A stretch of 64,000 bases of DNA from Kurthia sibirica (GTDB lineage Bacteria > Bacillota > Bacilli > Bacillales_A > Planococcaceae). Of this stretch, positions 1 to 8,541 are shown piece after piece. Position numbers and translations under genes: made by a program. The DNA is taken from contig NZ_QFVR01000003.1 in NCBI RefSeq assembly GCF_003143975.1, positions 163,595 through 227,594 of the forward strand. The letters are read 5' to 3'. Below the pieces are notes generated by a model, which saw only the letters and a list, made by a program, of their open reading frames with translations, had not been told where the DNA came from and searched no databases. The number at the start of each line of letters is the position of its first letter. The first letter of the stretch is position 1.

Positions 1-216
1 AATCATAAAAATACTTTGTAAAGACGTGTCTAGTGATAACTCTACCACGCCAGTCGCCTTTAATAATGTTGCAATTGCTGCAAAGATTAATCCTCCTACA
101 ACTGGTGCAGGTATGCAAAATTTATTGAGTAGCTTTACTTTGTTGACGGTAAACGTACCGAGTATGAACATCGCTACCGCTATAAATAATGTAGTAATTT
201 GATCAATTTCAAACAA
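1..216 (-). CDS. gltS: Sodium/glutamate symporter GltS, N-terminal part (runs off the window)
   Basis: The first 72 codons of a GltS-family Na+/glutamate symporter, an integral membrane protein of the cytoplasmic membrane; the rest lies beyond base 1. The reading frame starts at TTG (216-214) and gives a hydrophobic first helix followed by NKVKLLNKFCIPAPVVGGL, which matches the GltS N-terminal pattern in which a short basic loop precedes a (I/V)PxPVxGG segment. The Shine-Dalgarno AGGGGG (229-224) lies inside the end of the preceding gene, and its TAG stop (220-218) is one base before the TTG, so the two genes are translationally coupled. The context suggests that it imports or balances glutamate, the product of the neighbouring formimidoylglutamase. 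The start codon and family are well supported; substrate preference is by homology only. Confidence 0.8.
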   Translation of the reverse strand, partial: MFEIDQITTLFIAVAMFILGTFTVNKVKLLNKFCIPAPVVGGLIFAAIATLLKATGVVELSLDTSLQSIFMI

Positions 217-217
217 T

Positions 218-1165
218 CTATTTCCCCCTAGTCATACCTACCATCGCTTCATTCGTCAAATATGCACCTAACTTCACCGTTAAGCCACCTTGATCTAAGG
301 ATGGATTCACTTCACATATACTGAAGCTCGTTGTTTTATCATTATTCGTTATGAGTTGAATAATTTTCCTCACCGCTTTTGGATGTAGACCAAAAACAGA
401 TGGTGCGCTGACACCTGGTGCATGTGCTGCATCAATTACATCCATGCAAAGCGTCATTAATAATACATCACACTGTTGCGAAAAATGGTCAAATTCCATT
501 GCTAAATCAGCTTCTGTCATTGTATCTTCATATAAATACGTAACATCAAACGCGTCCGCACGATTAAATAACGCTTGTGTATTACCATAACGCTGAATAC
601 CACAAACGAAGTATTTTGCTTTTTTATCCTCATCAAGAATTTGTTTAAACATTGTTCCAGATGAGGTTTCTTCATCATAGTCACGCAGGTCAAAATGGGC
701 ATCGATATTAACTAATCCAATAACCGCTTCTTTCCCATACGCTTCACGAACACCTAGATAATGACCATATAAGGTTTCATGACCACCACCTAATATAATT
801 GTTGCTGTATCCGTTTTCAGCGATTGTGCAACGATTTTACCCAATTCTACTTGTGCTGCTTCTAGTTGACGACCTTCACATTCAATATTGCCTAAGTCAA
901 CGATTGACACCATATTTTCTTCAATTAAAGGAATGCTCGACAATCCTTCTCTTAAAGCATTTGGACCTTGAGCAGCACCCAGTCTGCCTTTGTTTCTTCT
1001 CACACCTTCGTCACATGAAAAACCGACGATCGCGATATTAGCTTGCGCGTCACTCAATTGTGTTGGCTCAATTACTGACACAGCTTGATGTAATCTATAG
1101 CTTTCTTTAATAAGTAAACTGTCCACGCGACCGTTCCAAAATTCAGTCATTTTTGAGTTATACAT
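218..1165 (-). CDS. hutG: Formimidoylglutamase (ureohydrolase family)
   Basis: Hydrolyses N-formimidoyl-L-glutamate to glutamate and formamide, the last step of histidine degradation, in the cytosol with a binuclear Mn centre. The ureohydrolase metal ligands are visible: GGGHE and DAHFD in the first half and MDVIDAAHAPG in the second, followed by a C-terminal SICEVNP strand. The HAPG form of the third motif is typical of HutG rather than of agmatinase or arginase. The open frame extends to 1183, but the only good ribosome site (AGGGAG, 1180-1175) precedes the ATG at 1165, giving 315 residues. It is co-transcribed with gltS downstream and is divergent from a LysR regulator. No hutH, hutU or hutI is in the window, so the pathway is completed elsewhere or the substrate differs; agmatinase-like activity is the alternative. 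Confidence 0.8.
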   Translation of the reverse strand: MYNSKMTEFWNGRVDSLLIKESYRLHQAVSVIEPTQLSDAQANIAIVGFSCDEGVRRNKGRLGAAQGPNALREGLSSIPLIEENMVSIVDLGNIECEGRQLEAAQVELGKIVAQSLKTDTATIILGGGHETLYGHYLGVREAYGKEAVIGLVNIDAHFDLRDYDEETSSGTMFKQILDEDKKAKYFVCGIQRYGNTQALFNRADAFDVTYLYEDTMTEADLAMEFDHFSQQCDVLLMTLCMDVIDAAHAPGVSAPSVFGLHPKAVRKIIQLITNNDKTTSFSICEVNPSLDQGGLTVKLGAYLTNEAMVGMTRGK

Positions 1166-1257
1166 ATATTTTATCTCCCTCATTATTCATGCTTTTAGCT
1201 GTATTGTAAGTATAATTTTTATAATCTATAATTACTAATACTGTTTTTTTATATATT

Positions 1258-1274
1258 TATAGTTTATAACTATA
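1258..1274. promoter_or_regulatory. Candidate LysR operator (17-bp inverted repeat)
   Basis: TATAGTT-TAT-AACTATA is a perfect inverted repeat with 7-bp arms. Its inner 13 bases fit the T-N11-A form of LysR boxes. It lies between divergent hutG and the LysR gene, immediately before the ribosome site of the regulator, where autoregulatory sites of this family often sit. Inferred from sequence only. Confidence 0.45.
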
Positions 1275-1291
1275 TATAGAGGTGAATATTT

Positions 1292-2173
1292 TTGGATATT
1301 AAACAACTTAAGTATTTTATAACAGTTGCAGATGCAGGTAGTTTTTCTAAGGCGGCTTTACTTTTACATATATCCCAGCCGTCATTAAGTAACGCGATTG
1401 CCAATCTTGAAAAAAGTATTGGCAGTAGTTTATTGGAACGTTCTACAAGGCATGTGCGACTAACTGACACAGGCATGTTGCTTTATGAACGCTCCATTGA
1501 GCTAATCAATCAATTTTCTATCATAAATGAAGAATTACAAGATGTCATTCATGGCAATGAAATAAAAATTGTTTTTGGTATGATTGAAGCTGCACATCGA
1601 TGGTTTTCTGAAGTTATGCTATTGCATCATGAACAATACCCTGACATTCAATTTTCGATTATCGATACATTGTATAATAAATCAGTTATGGAAGCTTTGG
1701 AAAACTATGATATACATGCCGCAATTTCTAATCATTTCATACAAGGGCCCCATATTACTTGTCAGCAATTATATAGTGAAAAATTCGCTGTTATTATGCC
1801 CACGGATCATGCACTTGCACATCAACAACAAATTTCTTTACATCATATTAGCAATTACCCACTTATAACAGGTATGCCCACTTTTGAAACATGGAAATTG
1901 ATTACGGAAGCGTTTGAAAAAGCACAAATCACCCCTAAAATCGCTTATGAAATTGAACGTTTTGAAATGGTGAAAATGCTTGTTTCATCGGGTGCTGGCA
2001 TTAGTATTTTACCTGTAAATTATGTGCAGAATAATTTACCTACGAACTTAACGTATAAACTATTAACAGATGGACATCTTGAACGACCTGTATATTTATG
2101 CTATTTGAAAAATCGTAACTTTCCTGACTCCATCCTCAATTTATTCAAAAAAATTGAAGATTTTTGCAAATAA
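1292..2173 (+). CDS. LysR-family transcriptional regulator
   Basis: A 293-residue LysR-type regulator: N-terminal winged helix-turn-helix (about residues 1-60, with SFSKAALLLHISQPSLSNAI as the recognition region) followed by a periplasmic-binding-protein-like effector domain (about 90-293). The start is a TTG preceded by AGAGGTGA (1278-1285) at normal spacing; no ATG alternative precedes the HTH. It is transcribed away from hutG-gltS, the classical arrangement in which the LysR protein controls its divergent neighbour. Likely role: activation of the formimidoylglutamase-glutamate transport unit in response to a pathway intermediate. The effector is not known from sequence. Confidence 0.88.
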   Translation: MDIKQLKYFITVADAGSFSKAALLLHISQPSLSNAIANLEKSIGSSLLERSTRHVRLTDTGMLLYERSIELINQFSIINEELQDVIHGNEIKIVFGMIEAAHRWFSEVMLLHHEQYPDIQFSIIDTLYNKSVMEALENYDIHAAISNHFIQGPHITCQQLYSEKFAVIMPTDHALAHQQQISLHHISNYPLITGMPTFETWKLITEAFEKAQITPKIAYEIERFEMVKMLVSSGAGISILPVNYVQNNLPTNLTYKLLTDGHLERPVYLCYLKNRNFPDSILNLFKKIEDFCK

Positions 2174-2430
2174 AACGATACGGAACTTTCCTCTCTCAAA
2201 TAGACGGCTCTAAAAAGGCGAAGCAGCCATCTAGTGTCGATACATTATTGAATATGCTTTCTTTTTAACGAATTCTTCGCATCAGAATATATAGATGGTA
2301 AGTGATTAAATACTTCCAGTAAACCTTCACTTGCGAGACATTGCGAATTGCCTATTTTCTTCTCTAGCTAAATGGCTCTGGCCTATTTCTAATTTCTAGT
2401 CATGTGAATGGCAATTATTTTTCTCGACAT
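2174..2430. other. Non-coding stretch after the LysR gene
   Basis: About 260 bases with no open frame of useful length, no ribosome site and no clear terminator for the LysR gene. I see nothing assignable here; the dpp terminator begins just to the right. Confidence 0.5.
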
Positions 2431-2501
2431 AGAAAAACCCCATTAAGTAAACTGTTGATCTACAGCGTACTGTAGTTTTTAACAGGATTTACTTAATGGG
2501 G
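2430..2501 (-). terminator. Terminator of the dpp operon
   Basis: Two long arms, CCCCATTAAGTAAA-CTGTT (2438-2456) and AACAG-GA-TTTACTTAATGGGG (2481-2501), enclose a second small hairpin CTACAG/CTGTAG. On the minus strand the stem is followed by TTTTTC. It lies 35 bases after the last permease gene. Confidence 0.8.
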
Positions 2502-2535
2502 ATACTACCAAAGCTTCTTTGGATAAGACAGCTTT

Positions 2536-3423
2536 TTAACTTTTCATTTTTGGATCAAAAGCGTCGCGAAGTCCATCACCCATTAAATTGAAACCAAGGA
2601 CCGTTAACATGATCGCTAAACCTGGAAAAATCATTGTCCATGGTGCATTAACTAAATAGATACGGGCATCTGACAACATCTTTCCCCACTCTGGATCAGG
2701 CGCTCTTGCTCCTAAACCGAGGAAGCCAAGCGCTGCTGCTTCGATAATAGCTGTTGCAATCGCTAACGTCCCTTGAACGATAATTGGCGTCATTGAATTC
2801 GGCAGAACATGCGTAAAAAGAATCCGTGAATCCTTCATACCAATGGCTTTTGCTGCTGTAATATACTCTTCTTCTTTAATGCTTAACACCTTTGAACGAA
2901 TCAACCTACCAAAGTTTGGTACATTGACGATTGCAATAGCAATCAGTGCATTGCGTAATGATGGTCCTAATACCGTAACGATTGCGATTGCCAATAAAAT
3001 ACTTGGGAACGCCAGTATAATATCGAAGATCCGCGAAATAATTGTGTCTACCCATCTACCGTAGTATCCAGCTATAATTCCTAATATACTGCCGACAATG
3101 ATAGATATTATAACGGAAAAGAACCCAACCGCTAATGATAAACGAGCACCTAATATGACACGTGAGAATATATCACGACCAAAATCATCCGTCCCAAACC
3201 AGTGGCTTGCTGATGGCGATAATAATTTTAGTTTAAAGTTCTGTTCATTAACACCCTGTGGTGCAATCCACGGTCCAAATACTGCTAAAAACACGAAGAA
3301 TGCGACAATGATTGTACCAATAACTGCAATTTTATTTTTTCTAAAACTTTTAAAACCATCTTGAAAAGGACTTCTTGCTTGTGCTTGTTTTTCAACTTCT
3401 ACTTTTGGTAGCATGCTAGTCAA
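2536..3423 (-). CDS. dppC: ABC dipeptide/oligopeptide transporter permease DppC/OppC type
   Basis: Inner-membrane permease of a peptide ABC importer, about six helices after a cytoplasmic N-terminus. An OppC-type N-terminal segment (FKSFRKNKIAVIGTIIVAFFV) precedes the binding-protein-dependent permease domain, and the C-terminal half carries the EAA-type loop ending in GFLGLG, then PDPEWG, typical of the DppC/OppC subfamily. The frame is open to 3483, but AGGAGG sits 8 bases before TTG at 3423 and no other start has a ribosome site, so TTG is chosen (295 residues). It is the last gene of the five-gene operon, 13 bases after dppB, followed by a strong terminator. Confidence 0.88.
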   Translation of the reverse strand: MTSMLPKVEVEKQAQARSPFQDGFKSFRKNKIAVIGTIIVAFFVFLAVFGPWIAPQGVNEQNFKLKLLSPSASHWFGTDDFGRDIFSRVILGARLSLAVGFFSVIISIIVGSILGIIAGYYGRWVDTIISRIFDIILAFPSILLAIAIVTVLGPSLRNALIAIAIVNVPNFGRLIRSKVLSIKEEEYITAAKAIGMKDSRILFTHVLPNSMTPIIVQGTLAIATAIIEAAALGFLGLGARAPDPEWGKMLSDARIYLVNAPWTMIFPGLAIMLTVLGFNLMGDGLRDAFDPKMKS

Positions 3424-3436
3424 AGTGCATCCCTCC

Positions 3437-4441
3437 TTAATTATATTTGATTCGTGGATCGATAATACTATACAATACATCAACTAAAAGATTAATCATG
3501 ACAAATATAAATGCGACAATCAGTATACCTGATTGAATAACAGGATAGTCACGTGAACTAATCGCTTCATAAATGTAGCGACCAATACCCGGCCAACTAA
3601 AGATTGTTTCCGTTAAAATTGCACCACCCAATAGTAGTCCAGTTTGTAGACCAATGACTGTTAATACAGGTATAATTGCATTTTTCAAACTATGCTTATA
3701 TACAACTAGGAACATTCTTTGCCCTTTTGCGCGAGCAGTACGCACAAAATCCGATCGCATGACTTCTAACATTGTAGAGCGTGTCATACGTGCTATAATC
3801 GCCATCGGAATGGTAGCTAAACAAAATGCCGGTAAAATAAGATGTTTCATAACATCGATAAATTGATCGAAACGTCCTACTAATAATGTATCAATTAAAT
3901 AGAAATTAGTAATGGCTTCAACAGGGTCACGTGCGTTAAATCTGCTTGATGTTGGTAAGATTCCTAATTCAACACCAAATGACCATTGACCCAACAACCC
4001 TAACCAAAAAATCGGAATGGATACACCGACCAAAGCTAAAATCATAGCTGTGTAATCGAACCATGAATTTTGGAACCAAGCAGAAATAATACCAGCATTT
4101 ACACCGATTACAACTGCGATAACCATTGCCACAAATGCTAGCTCCATTGTTGCCGCTAAATATGGCCAAACTTCATTCAAAATGGGTACGCCTGTTTTAA
4201 TAGACGTACCAAAATCGCCAGTCAACAGCTGCCCTATATAATGGAAATATTGTATGTACCAAGGATTATCAAGTCCTAAGCTTTCACGTAAAGACGCCAC
4301 AGCTTCTTTAGTAGCTTGTTGACCTAATATGATTTGTGCTGGGTCACCAGGAATGGCTCTAACAATTAAAAAGACAATAAATGTCATACCAAGTAAGACA
4401 GGTATTAATTGTAATAAGCGTTTTCCAATATACTGAAGCAT
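3437..4441 (-). CDS. dppB: ABC dipeptide/oligopeptide transporter permease DppB/OppB type
   Basis: A 334-residue membrane permease that pairs with DppC to form the channel of the peptide importer. The N-terminal helix region (KRLLQLIPVLLGMTFIVFL) and the motif RAIPGDPA are hallmarks of the DppB/OppB subfamily; the EAA-type cytoplasmic loop (DFVRTARAKG) that docks to the ATPases is present. The ATG at 4441 has GGAGGAGAGG a few bases upstream. It lies between the binding-protein gene and dppC, separated from the former by an attenuator-like hairpin. Confidence 0.9.
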   Translation of the reverse strand: MLQYIGKRLLQLIPVLLGMTFIVFLIVRAIPGDPAQIILGQQATKEAVASLRESLGLDNPWYIQYFHYIGQLLTGDFGTSIKTGVPILNEVWPYLAATMELAFVAMVIAVVIGVNAGIISAWFQNSWFDYTAMILALVGVSIPIFWLGLLGQWSFGVELGILPTSSRFNARDPVEAITNFYLIDTLLVGRFDQFIDVMKHLILPAFCLATIPMAIIARMTRSTMLEVMRSDFVRTARAKGQRMFLVVYKHSLKNAIIPVLTVIGLQTGLLLGGAILTETIFSWPGIGRYIYEAISSRDYPVIQSGILIVAFIFVMINLLVDVLYSIIDPRIKYN

Positions 4442-4462
4442 ATTCCTCTCCTCCTTTAGTGA

Positions 4463-4503
4463 ATAAAAAAGCTGCCAACATCAACGAACTGAGTTGACAG
4501 CTT
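4463..4503 (-). terminator. Intra-operon hairpin with U-run between dppA and dppB
   Basis: Arms AAGCTGCCAAC (4469-4479) and GTTGACAGCTT (4493-4503) pair with one G-U, followed on the minus strand by TTTTTT. Placed right after the binding-protein gene, it probably lets only part of the transcripts continue into dppB-dppC and protects the dppA message, matching the usual excess of binding protein. Confidence 0.7.
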
Positions 4504-4516
4504 CTTGTTATCTTTA

Positions 4517-6115
4517 TTATTTAATGTCGATTGTATCAAAGCGATCCGAACCAGTTGGATGTGGTTTGAATCCAGTAATTTCTTTAATCCCTGCAATTAG
4601 AGGCGTTGAGTACGCAAGTGGTACCCATGGTGCTTCATCATGTAAAATAACTTGTGCCTCTTTATAAAGTTTCTCACGTTTTGCTTCATCTACTTCAATT
4701 TGCGCATCTTTTAACAGCTTATGTGTTTTAGAGTTTTTGAAGAATGTGTAATTATTTGAACCAATACTATCTTCATCTAAAAGTGTGTATAAGAAGTTAT
4801 CGGCATCGCCGTTATCGCCTGTCCAACCAAGAAGGAATGCATCTGCCTCACCTTTAGCAGCTTTTTCTAAATACGTACCCCACTCATAGTTGACGATTTT
4901 CGATTTCATACCAACATCTTCTAAATTTTTCTGAATAGCTTCTGCCATTTTTTGACCATCTGGCATATACGGACGTGGTACTGGCATAGCCCATAATTCG
5001 ATTTCTTTACCATCATAACCAGCTTCTTTTAACAGTGCTTTTGCTTTTGCTGGATCATATGGATAAGCATCGATTTCTTCATTAAAACCAGTAATTACTG
5101 GTGGCATAGCATTTGTCGCTACAGTTGCTTGACCTTCATAAAAAGCATCTACTAACCCTTGCTTGTCGATTGCATAGTTGACAGCTTGACGTACTTTTTT
5201 GTCATCAAATGGTTTGCGTGTTACCGTCATACCTAGGTAACCTACGTTCATTGAAGGACGTTTGAATAATTGTAATTTATCATTGCTTTCAATCGCTTTT
5301 GCATCTGTTGGATTAATACCATCTGCTAAATCAATATCGCCTGTCGTTAATGCATTTAGACGTGCTGAGTTTTCAGGAATTGAGCGGAAGATTACTTTGT
5401 CTAATTTAGGTAATCCTTCGATGCGATAATCTTTGTATTTTTCTAAAGTAATCGAATCATTGCGCTTCCAGCTAACAAAAGTGAATGGACCTGTTCCCAC
5501 TGGATTTTTGTAAAAATCTTTACCAAATTTTTCAAATGCTGTTGGGCTCGCAATTGAGAATGGTGTCATCGCTAAGTTTTTAAGAAATGGTGCTTGTGCA
5601 CGGAATAAAGTAATGACTACTTTATCTTCACCATCCGCTTTTACTTCTTTAATGACTGCATTCTTCTCACCTTTGAAGCCACCAAACATCGATTGGAAGT
5701 ATGGTGTAGATTCTGCATTACCACTCATCCAACGCTCAAAATTTTTCACAACTGCTTCTGCATTGAAGTCCGTACCATCTTGGAACTTAACGCCTTTTTC
5801 TAATTCAAATGTATACTGTAAGCCATCATCAGAAGTATCCCATTTAGTTGCTAAACCAGGTACTAATTCTGTGCTTTCTTCACCAAAATTAATCAATGTT
5901 TCAAAAATATTTTTTGCTACTCCTAGAGATTCACCATCCGTTACAGCTGCTGGATCCAATTTTACTGAATCGGCTCCTCTACCAAACACTAACGTCTTTT
6001 CTTTGCTTGAATCTGCGTCTTTTCCTGACTCCTTCTTATCTCCACCACATGCTGCAAGAGCAGTAGATAGAACCAAAATGAGTAATAGGAAGAACATTAA
6101 GCTCTTTTTCTTCAT
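4517..6115 (-). CDS. dppA: Dipeptide-binding lipoprotein, solute-binding family 5
   Basis: Extracytoplasmic substrate receptor of the importer, anchored by lipid. Residues 1-22 form a lipoprotein signal and the lipobox LAAC places the lipidated Cys at about residue 23. The mature part is a family-5 binding protein of normal length (532 residues). The C-terminal lobe (MPVPRPYMPDGQKMAE, then NYEWGTYLEKA and GWTGDNGDADNF) is closest to enteric DppA among the family members I can recall, so dipeptides are the likeliest ligands; longer peptides or haem cannot be excluded. The ATG follows TTGGAGGGG at good spacing and is 23 bases after dppF. Confidence 0.88.
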   Translation of the reverse strand: MKKKSLMFFLLLILVLSTALAACGGDKKESGKDADSSKEKTLVFGRGADSVKLDPAAVTDGESLGVAKNIFETLINFGEESTELVPGLATKWDTSDDGLQYTFELEKGVKFQDGTDFNAEAVVKNFERWMSGNAESTPYFQSMFGGFKGEKNAVIKEVKADGEDKVVITLFRAQAPFLKNLAMTPFSIASPTAFEKFGKDFYKNPVGTGPFTFVSWKRNDSITLEKYKDYRIEGLPKLDKVIFRSIPENSARLNALTTGDIDLADGINPTDAKAIESNDKLQLFKRPSMNVGYLGMTVTRKPFDDKKVRQAVNYAIDKQGLVDAFYEGQATVATNAMPPVITGFNEEIDAYPYDPAKAKALLKEAGYDGKEIELWAMPVPRPYMPDGQKMAEAIQKNLEDVGMKSKIVNYEWGTYLEKAAKGEADAFLLGWTGDNGDADNFLYTLLDEDSIGSNNYTFFKNSKTHKLLKDAQIEVDEAKREKLYKEAQVILHDEAPWVPLAYSTPLIAGIKEITGFKPHPTGSDRFDTIDIK

Positions 6116-6138
6116 GCTTTTTCCCCTCCAAAAATAGA

Positions 6139-7131
6139 TTAATCTTTATTATCATTGTTGCGATCACTATGTAAATGACAGGCAACAGAATGACCAATTT
6201 CATATTCCACAATTTCCGGTGTTTGTTGTGAACAAATGTCCATTTTATATGGACATCTCGTATGGAATGCACAGCCTGTAGGGGGATTGGCTGGACTTGG
6301 TATATCCCCTTTGATCAAGCTTTCTTTCCGTACGAAATCCGGATCTGGAACGGGTACTGCTGTTAAAAGTGCTTGCGTATACGGATGCATTGGATTTTCA
6401 TAAAGCATCTCGCTATCTGCTATTTCGACGATTTTACCTAAATACATCACAGCTACACGATCACTAATATGGCGAACGACACCAAGATCATGGGCGATGA
6501 AAATATAGGTCAGCTTGAGCTCATCTTGTAAATCACTCATCAGATTTAGTACTTGGGCTTGAATGGATACATCCAGTGCAGAAACCGGTTCATCCGCAAT
6601 AATCAACTTTGGATTCGTCATCAAAGCACGGGCTATACCAATACGTTGTCTTTGTCCACCACTAAATTGATGGGGGTAACGGCTTGCATGATAGCTACTT
6701 AAACCAACAATTTCTAATAATTTGGCAACCTTCTCTTTACGTTCTTCAGGAGTACCAATATTATGAACTTTTAATGGTTCTTCCAGAATTTTCTGAACAT
6801 TGTGCCGAGGATTCAATGAAGCATATGGATCTTGGAAAACCATTTGAATATCACGTCTTGCCTTACGCATTTCGGATGACGTCATTTTAGTAATACTCTT
6901 TCCTTCAAAAATCACTTCACCGTCTGTCGGTTCCAATAAACGCATAATTGCTCGGCCAGTTGTTGACTTCCCACAACCCGATTCACCGACAATTCCAAGT
7001 GTTTGACCTTCATAAATTTCAAAAGACACATCATTAACAGCTTTGACACTCCCCGTTGTTCTGCCAAAAAAGCCTGATTTAATAGGGAAATATTTTTTAA
7101 GACCATTAACCTTCAGCAATGGTTCTGCCAT
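6139..7131 (-). CDS. dppF: Peptide ABC transporter ATP-binding protein DppF/OppF
   Basis: One of two ATPases driving the importer. Seen: Walker A GESGCGKST (about residues 49-57), signature FSGGQRQR, Walker B LIIADEP, switch His in FIAHDLG, and the C-terminal oligopeptide-type extension with CAFHTRCP, whose cysteines are the pattern known to hold an Fe-S cluster or metal in some relatives. The frame is open to 7155, but AGGAGA (about 7148-7143) fits the ATG at 7131, giving 330 residues. It overlaps the end of dppD by 26 bases, showing translational coupling. Confidence 0.9.
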   Translation of the reverse strand: MAEPLLKVNGLKKYFPIKSGFFGRTTGSVKAVNDVSFEIYEGQTLGIVGESGCGKSTTGRAIMRLLEPTDGEVIFEGKSITKMTSSEMRKARRDIQMVFQDPYASLNPRHNVQKILEEPLKVHNIGTPEERKEKVAKLLEIVGLSSYHASRYPHQFSGGQRQRIGIARALMTNPKLIIADEPVSALDVSIQAQVLNLMSDLQDELKLTYIFIAHDLGVVRHISDRVAVMYLGKIVEIADSEMLYENPMHPYTQALLTAVPVPDPDFVRKESLIKGDIPSPANPPTGCAFHTRCPYKMDICSQQTPEIVEYEIGHSVACHLHSDRNNDNKD

Positions 7132-8125
7132 GTAAATCACTCTCCTTTTGCTCATGTAGGAAGCATCTTGTCAAATGATTTTCCCTTGTTTTATATAAAA
7201 CTGGTTCATCGACTAGGCATCGATCAAAGGCAAATTCACAACGAGTCGCAAAACGACAACCTGCTTTAATCGTACCGGGCTTCGGCACATTTCCAGGTAT
7301 AGAATAAAGACGATCCTTTTTCTCACGCATATCTGGTACGGATTTGATCAGACCTTGCGTGTATGGATGCTGCGGATCCTTGAAAATGTCCTTCACATAA
7401 CCCTGTTCAACAATTTGTCCGCTGTACATCACGATGACACGCTCACAAGTTTCTGCTACAACACCTAAATCATGTGTAATAAGCATAACTGCCGTATTCA
7501 AGCGATTATTTAAATCGCGCATCAACTCAAGAATTTGTGCTTGAATCGTCACATCTAGAGCAGTAGTAGGTTCATCTGCTATTAAGACCTTGGGATCTGC
7601 AACAAGCGCCATTGCAATCATCACACGCTGTCTCATTCCTCCGGAAAGCTGATGAGGATATTCTTTAATAAGTTCTTCTACCCTCGGTAACCCGACAAGT
7701 TTCATCATTTCGATAGAACGGGCAGTTGCCTGTTTTTTTGACCATTTTTTATTATGTAATAACACCGCTTCATTTAACTGCTTTTCAATTGTAAACAATG
7801 GATTTAATGATGTCATCGGCTCTTGGAAAATCATCGCAATATCATTTCCTCGAATTTTGCGCAGATCACGCTCTTTCAATTTCGTTAAATCCTTGCCATC
7901 AAACATAATTTTACCTTCTGTAATTTTACCTGGTGGTGATGGGATTAAACCCATGACTGATAACGAAGTTACACTTTTGCCGCTTCCTGATTCACCTACG
8001 ATGCCAAGGATTTCTCTTTCCTTCAACGTAAAAGATACGCCATCTACAGCAGGAACGACTCCATCATCTGTAAAGAAAGTAGTTTCTAAATTTGTAACTT
8101 CTAGTAAATTTTTCAACTCTGTCAT
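7106..8125 (-). CDS. dppD: Peptide ABC transporter ATP-binding protein DppD/OppD
   Basis: First gene of the operon and partner ATPase of DppF. Walker A GESGSGKS (about 44-51), LSGGMRQR signature, Walker B VLIADEP and the C-terminal GCRFATRCEFAFDRC cysteine motif are present; 339 residues is the usual length. GAGGGG lies 8-10 bases before the ATG. The operon order D-F-A-B-C is the one found in the Bacillus subtilis app operon, although the binding protein here looks DppA-like. Confidence 0.9.
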   Translation of the reverse strand: MTELKNLLEVTNLETTFFTDDGVVPAVDGVSFTLKEREILGIVGESGSGKSVTSLSVMGLIPSPPGKITEGKIMFDGKDLTKLKERDLRKIRGNDIAMIFQEPMTSLNPLFTIEKQLNEAVLLHNKKWSKKQATARSIEMMKLVGLPRVEELIKEYPHQLSGGMRQRVMIAMALVADPKVLIADEPTTALDVTIQAQILELMRDLNNRLNTAVMLITHDLGVVAETCERVIVMYSGQIVEQGYVKDIFKDPQHPYTQGLIKSVPDMREKKDRLYSIPGNVPKPGTIKAGCRFATRCEFAFDRCLVDEPVLYKTRENHLTRCFLHEQKESDLHGRTIAEG

Positions 8126-8145
8126 CGAAAATTCCCCTCTCTCAC

Positions 8146-8160
8146 AAAATTCTGAATTTT
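8146..8160. promoter_or_regulatory. Palindrome before dppD, possible CodY site
   Basis: AAAATTC-A/T-GAATTTT is a perfect 15-bp inverted repeat 20-35 bases before the dppD start. Peptide transporters of this group are often CodY targets; compared with the CodY consensus AATTTTCWGAAAATT it has four mismatches, so the assignment is only a suggestion. Confidence 0.35.
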
Positions 8161-8298
8161 CATTATATTTATTTTACAATATCTTTAGGGTAAAAGGCAA
8201 ATTTTTTATTAAAATGTTATTTATTCTTATTTTAACAATTAATACCATTATTTATCCGATACTACAAACGCTGTTTCTCCAATATTTAACTATATTAT

Positions 8299-8530
8299 AA
8301 AAATAGTATGTCTCACATACGAATCATCAAATCCATGGAACGCGCAGAAAACTACTCCTATGGGAATAGCATGAGCTGAAAACCACATAAGCACGAAGTG
8401 ACGAGAAGTTTGAAGCCATATCCGTGGAAAGCGTTTTCGAAGCGGAAATGGCTTGAAATAAATAATCCCGTATGATTTCGAAAAATCATACGGGATTTTC
8501 TCTGTTGAAAATACGTTTGTCTCAGGTGCT
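8299..8530 (+). repeat. Dispersed intergenic element, copy 1
   Basis: One of five related elements in the window. It contains the shared blocks TATGTCTCACATACGA, CGCGCAGAAAAC, a CATGAGCTGAAAACC segment, TTTGAAGCCAT, the hairpin AATCCCGTATGATT/AATCATACGGGATT (8464-8497) followed by TTTTCTC, and the right end GTTTGTCTCAGG. The left closing arm is missing or worn. It sits 3' of the minus-strand gene that ends at 8542, where the hairpin can act as terminator. Confidence 0.85.
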
Positions 8531-8541
8531 ACTTTTTTGGG

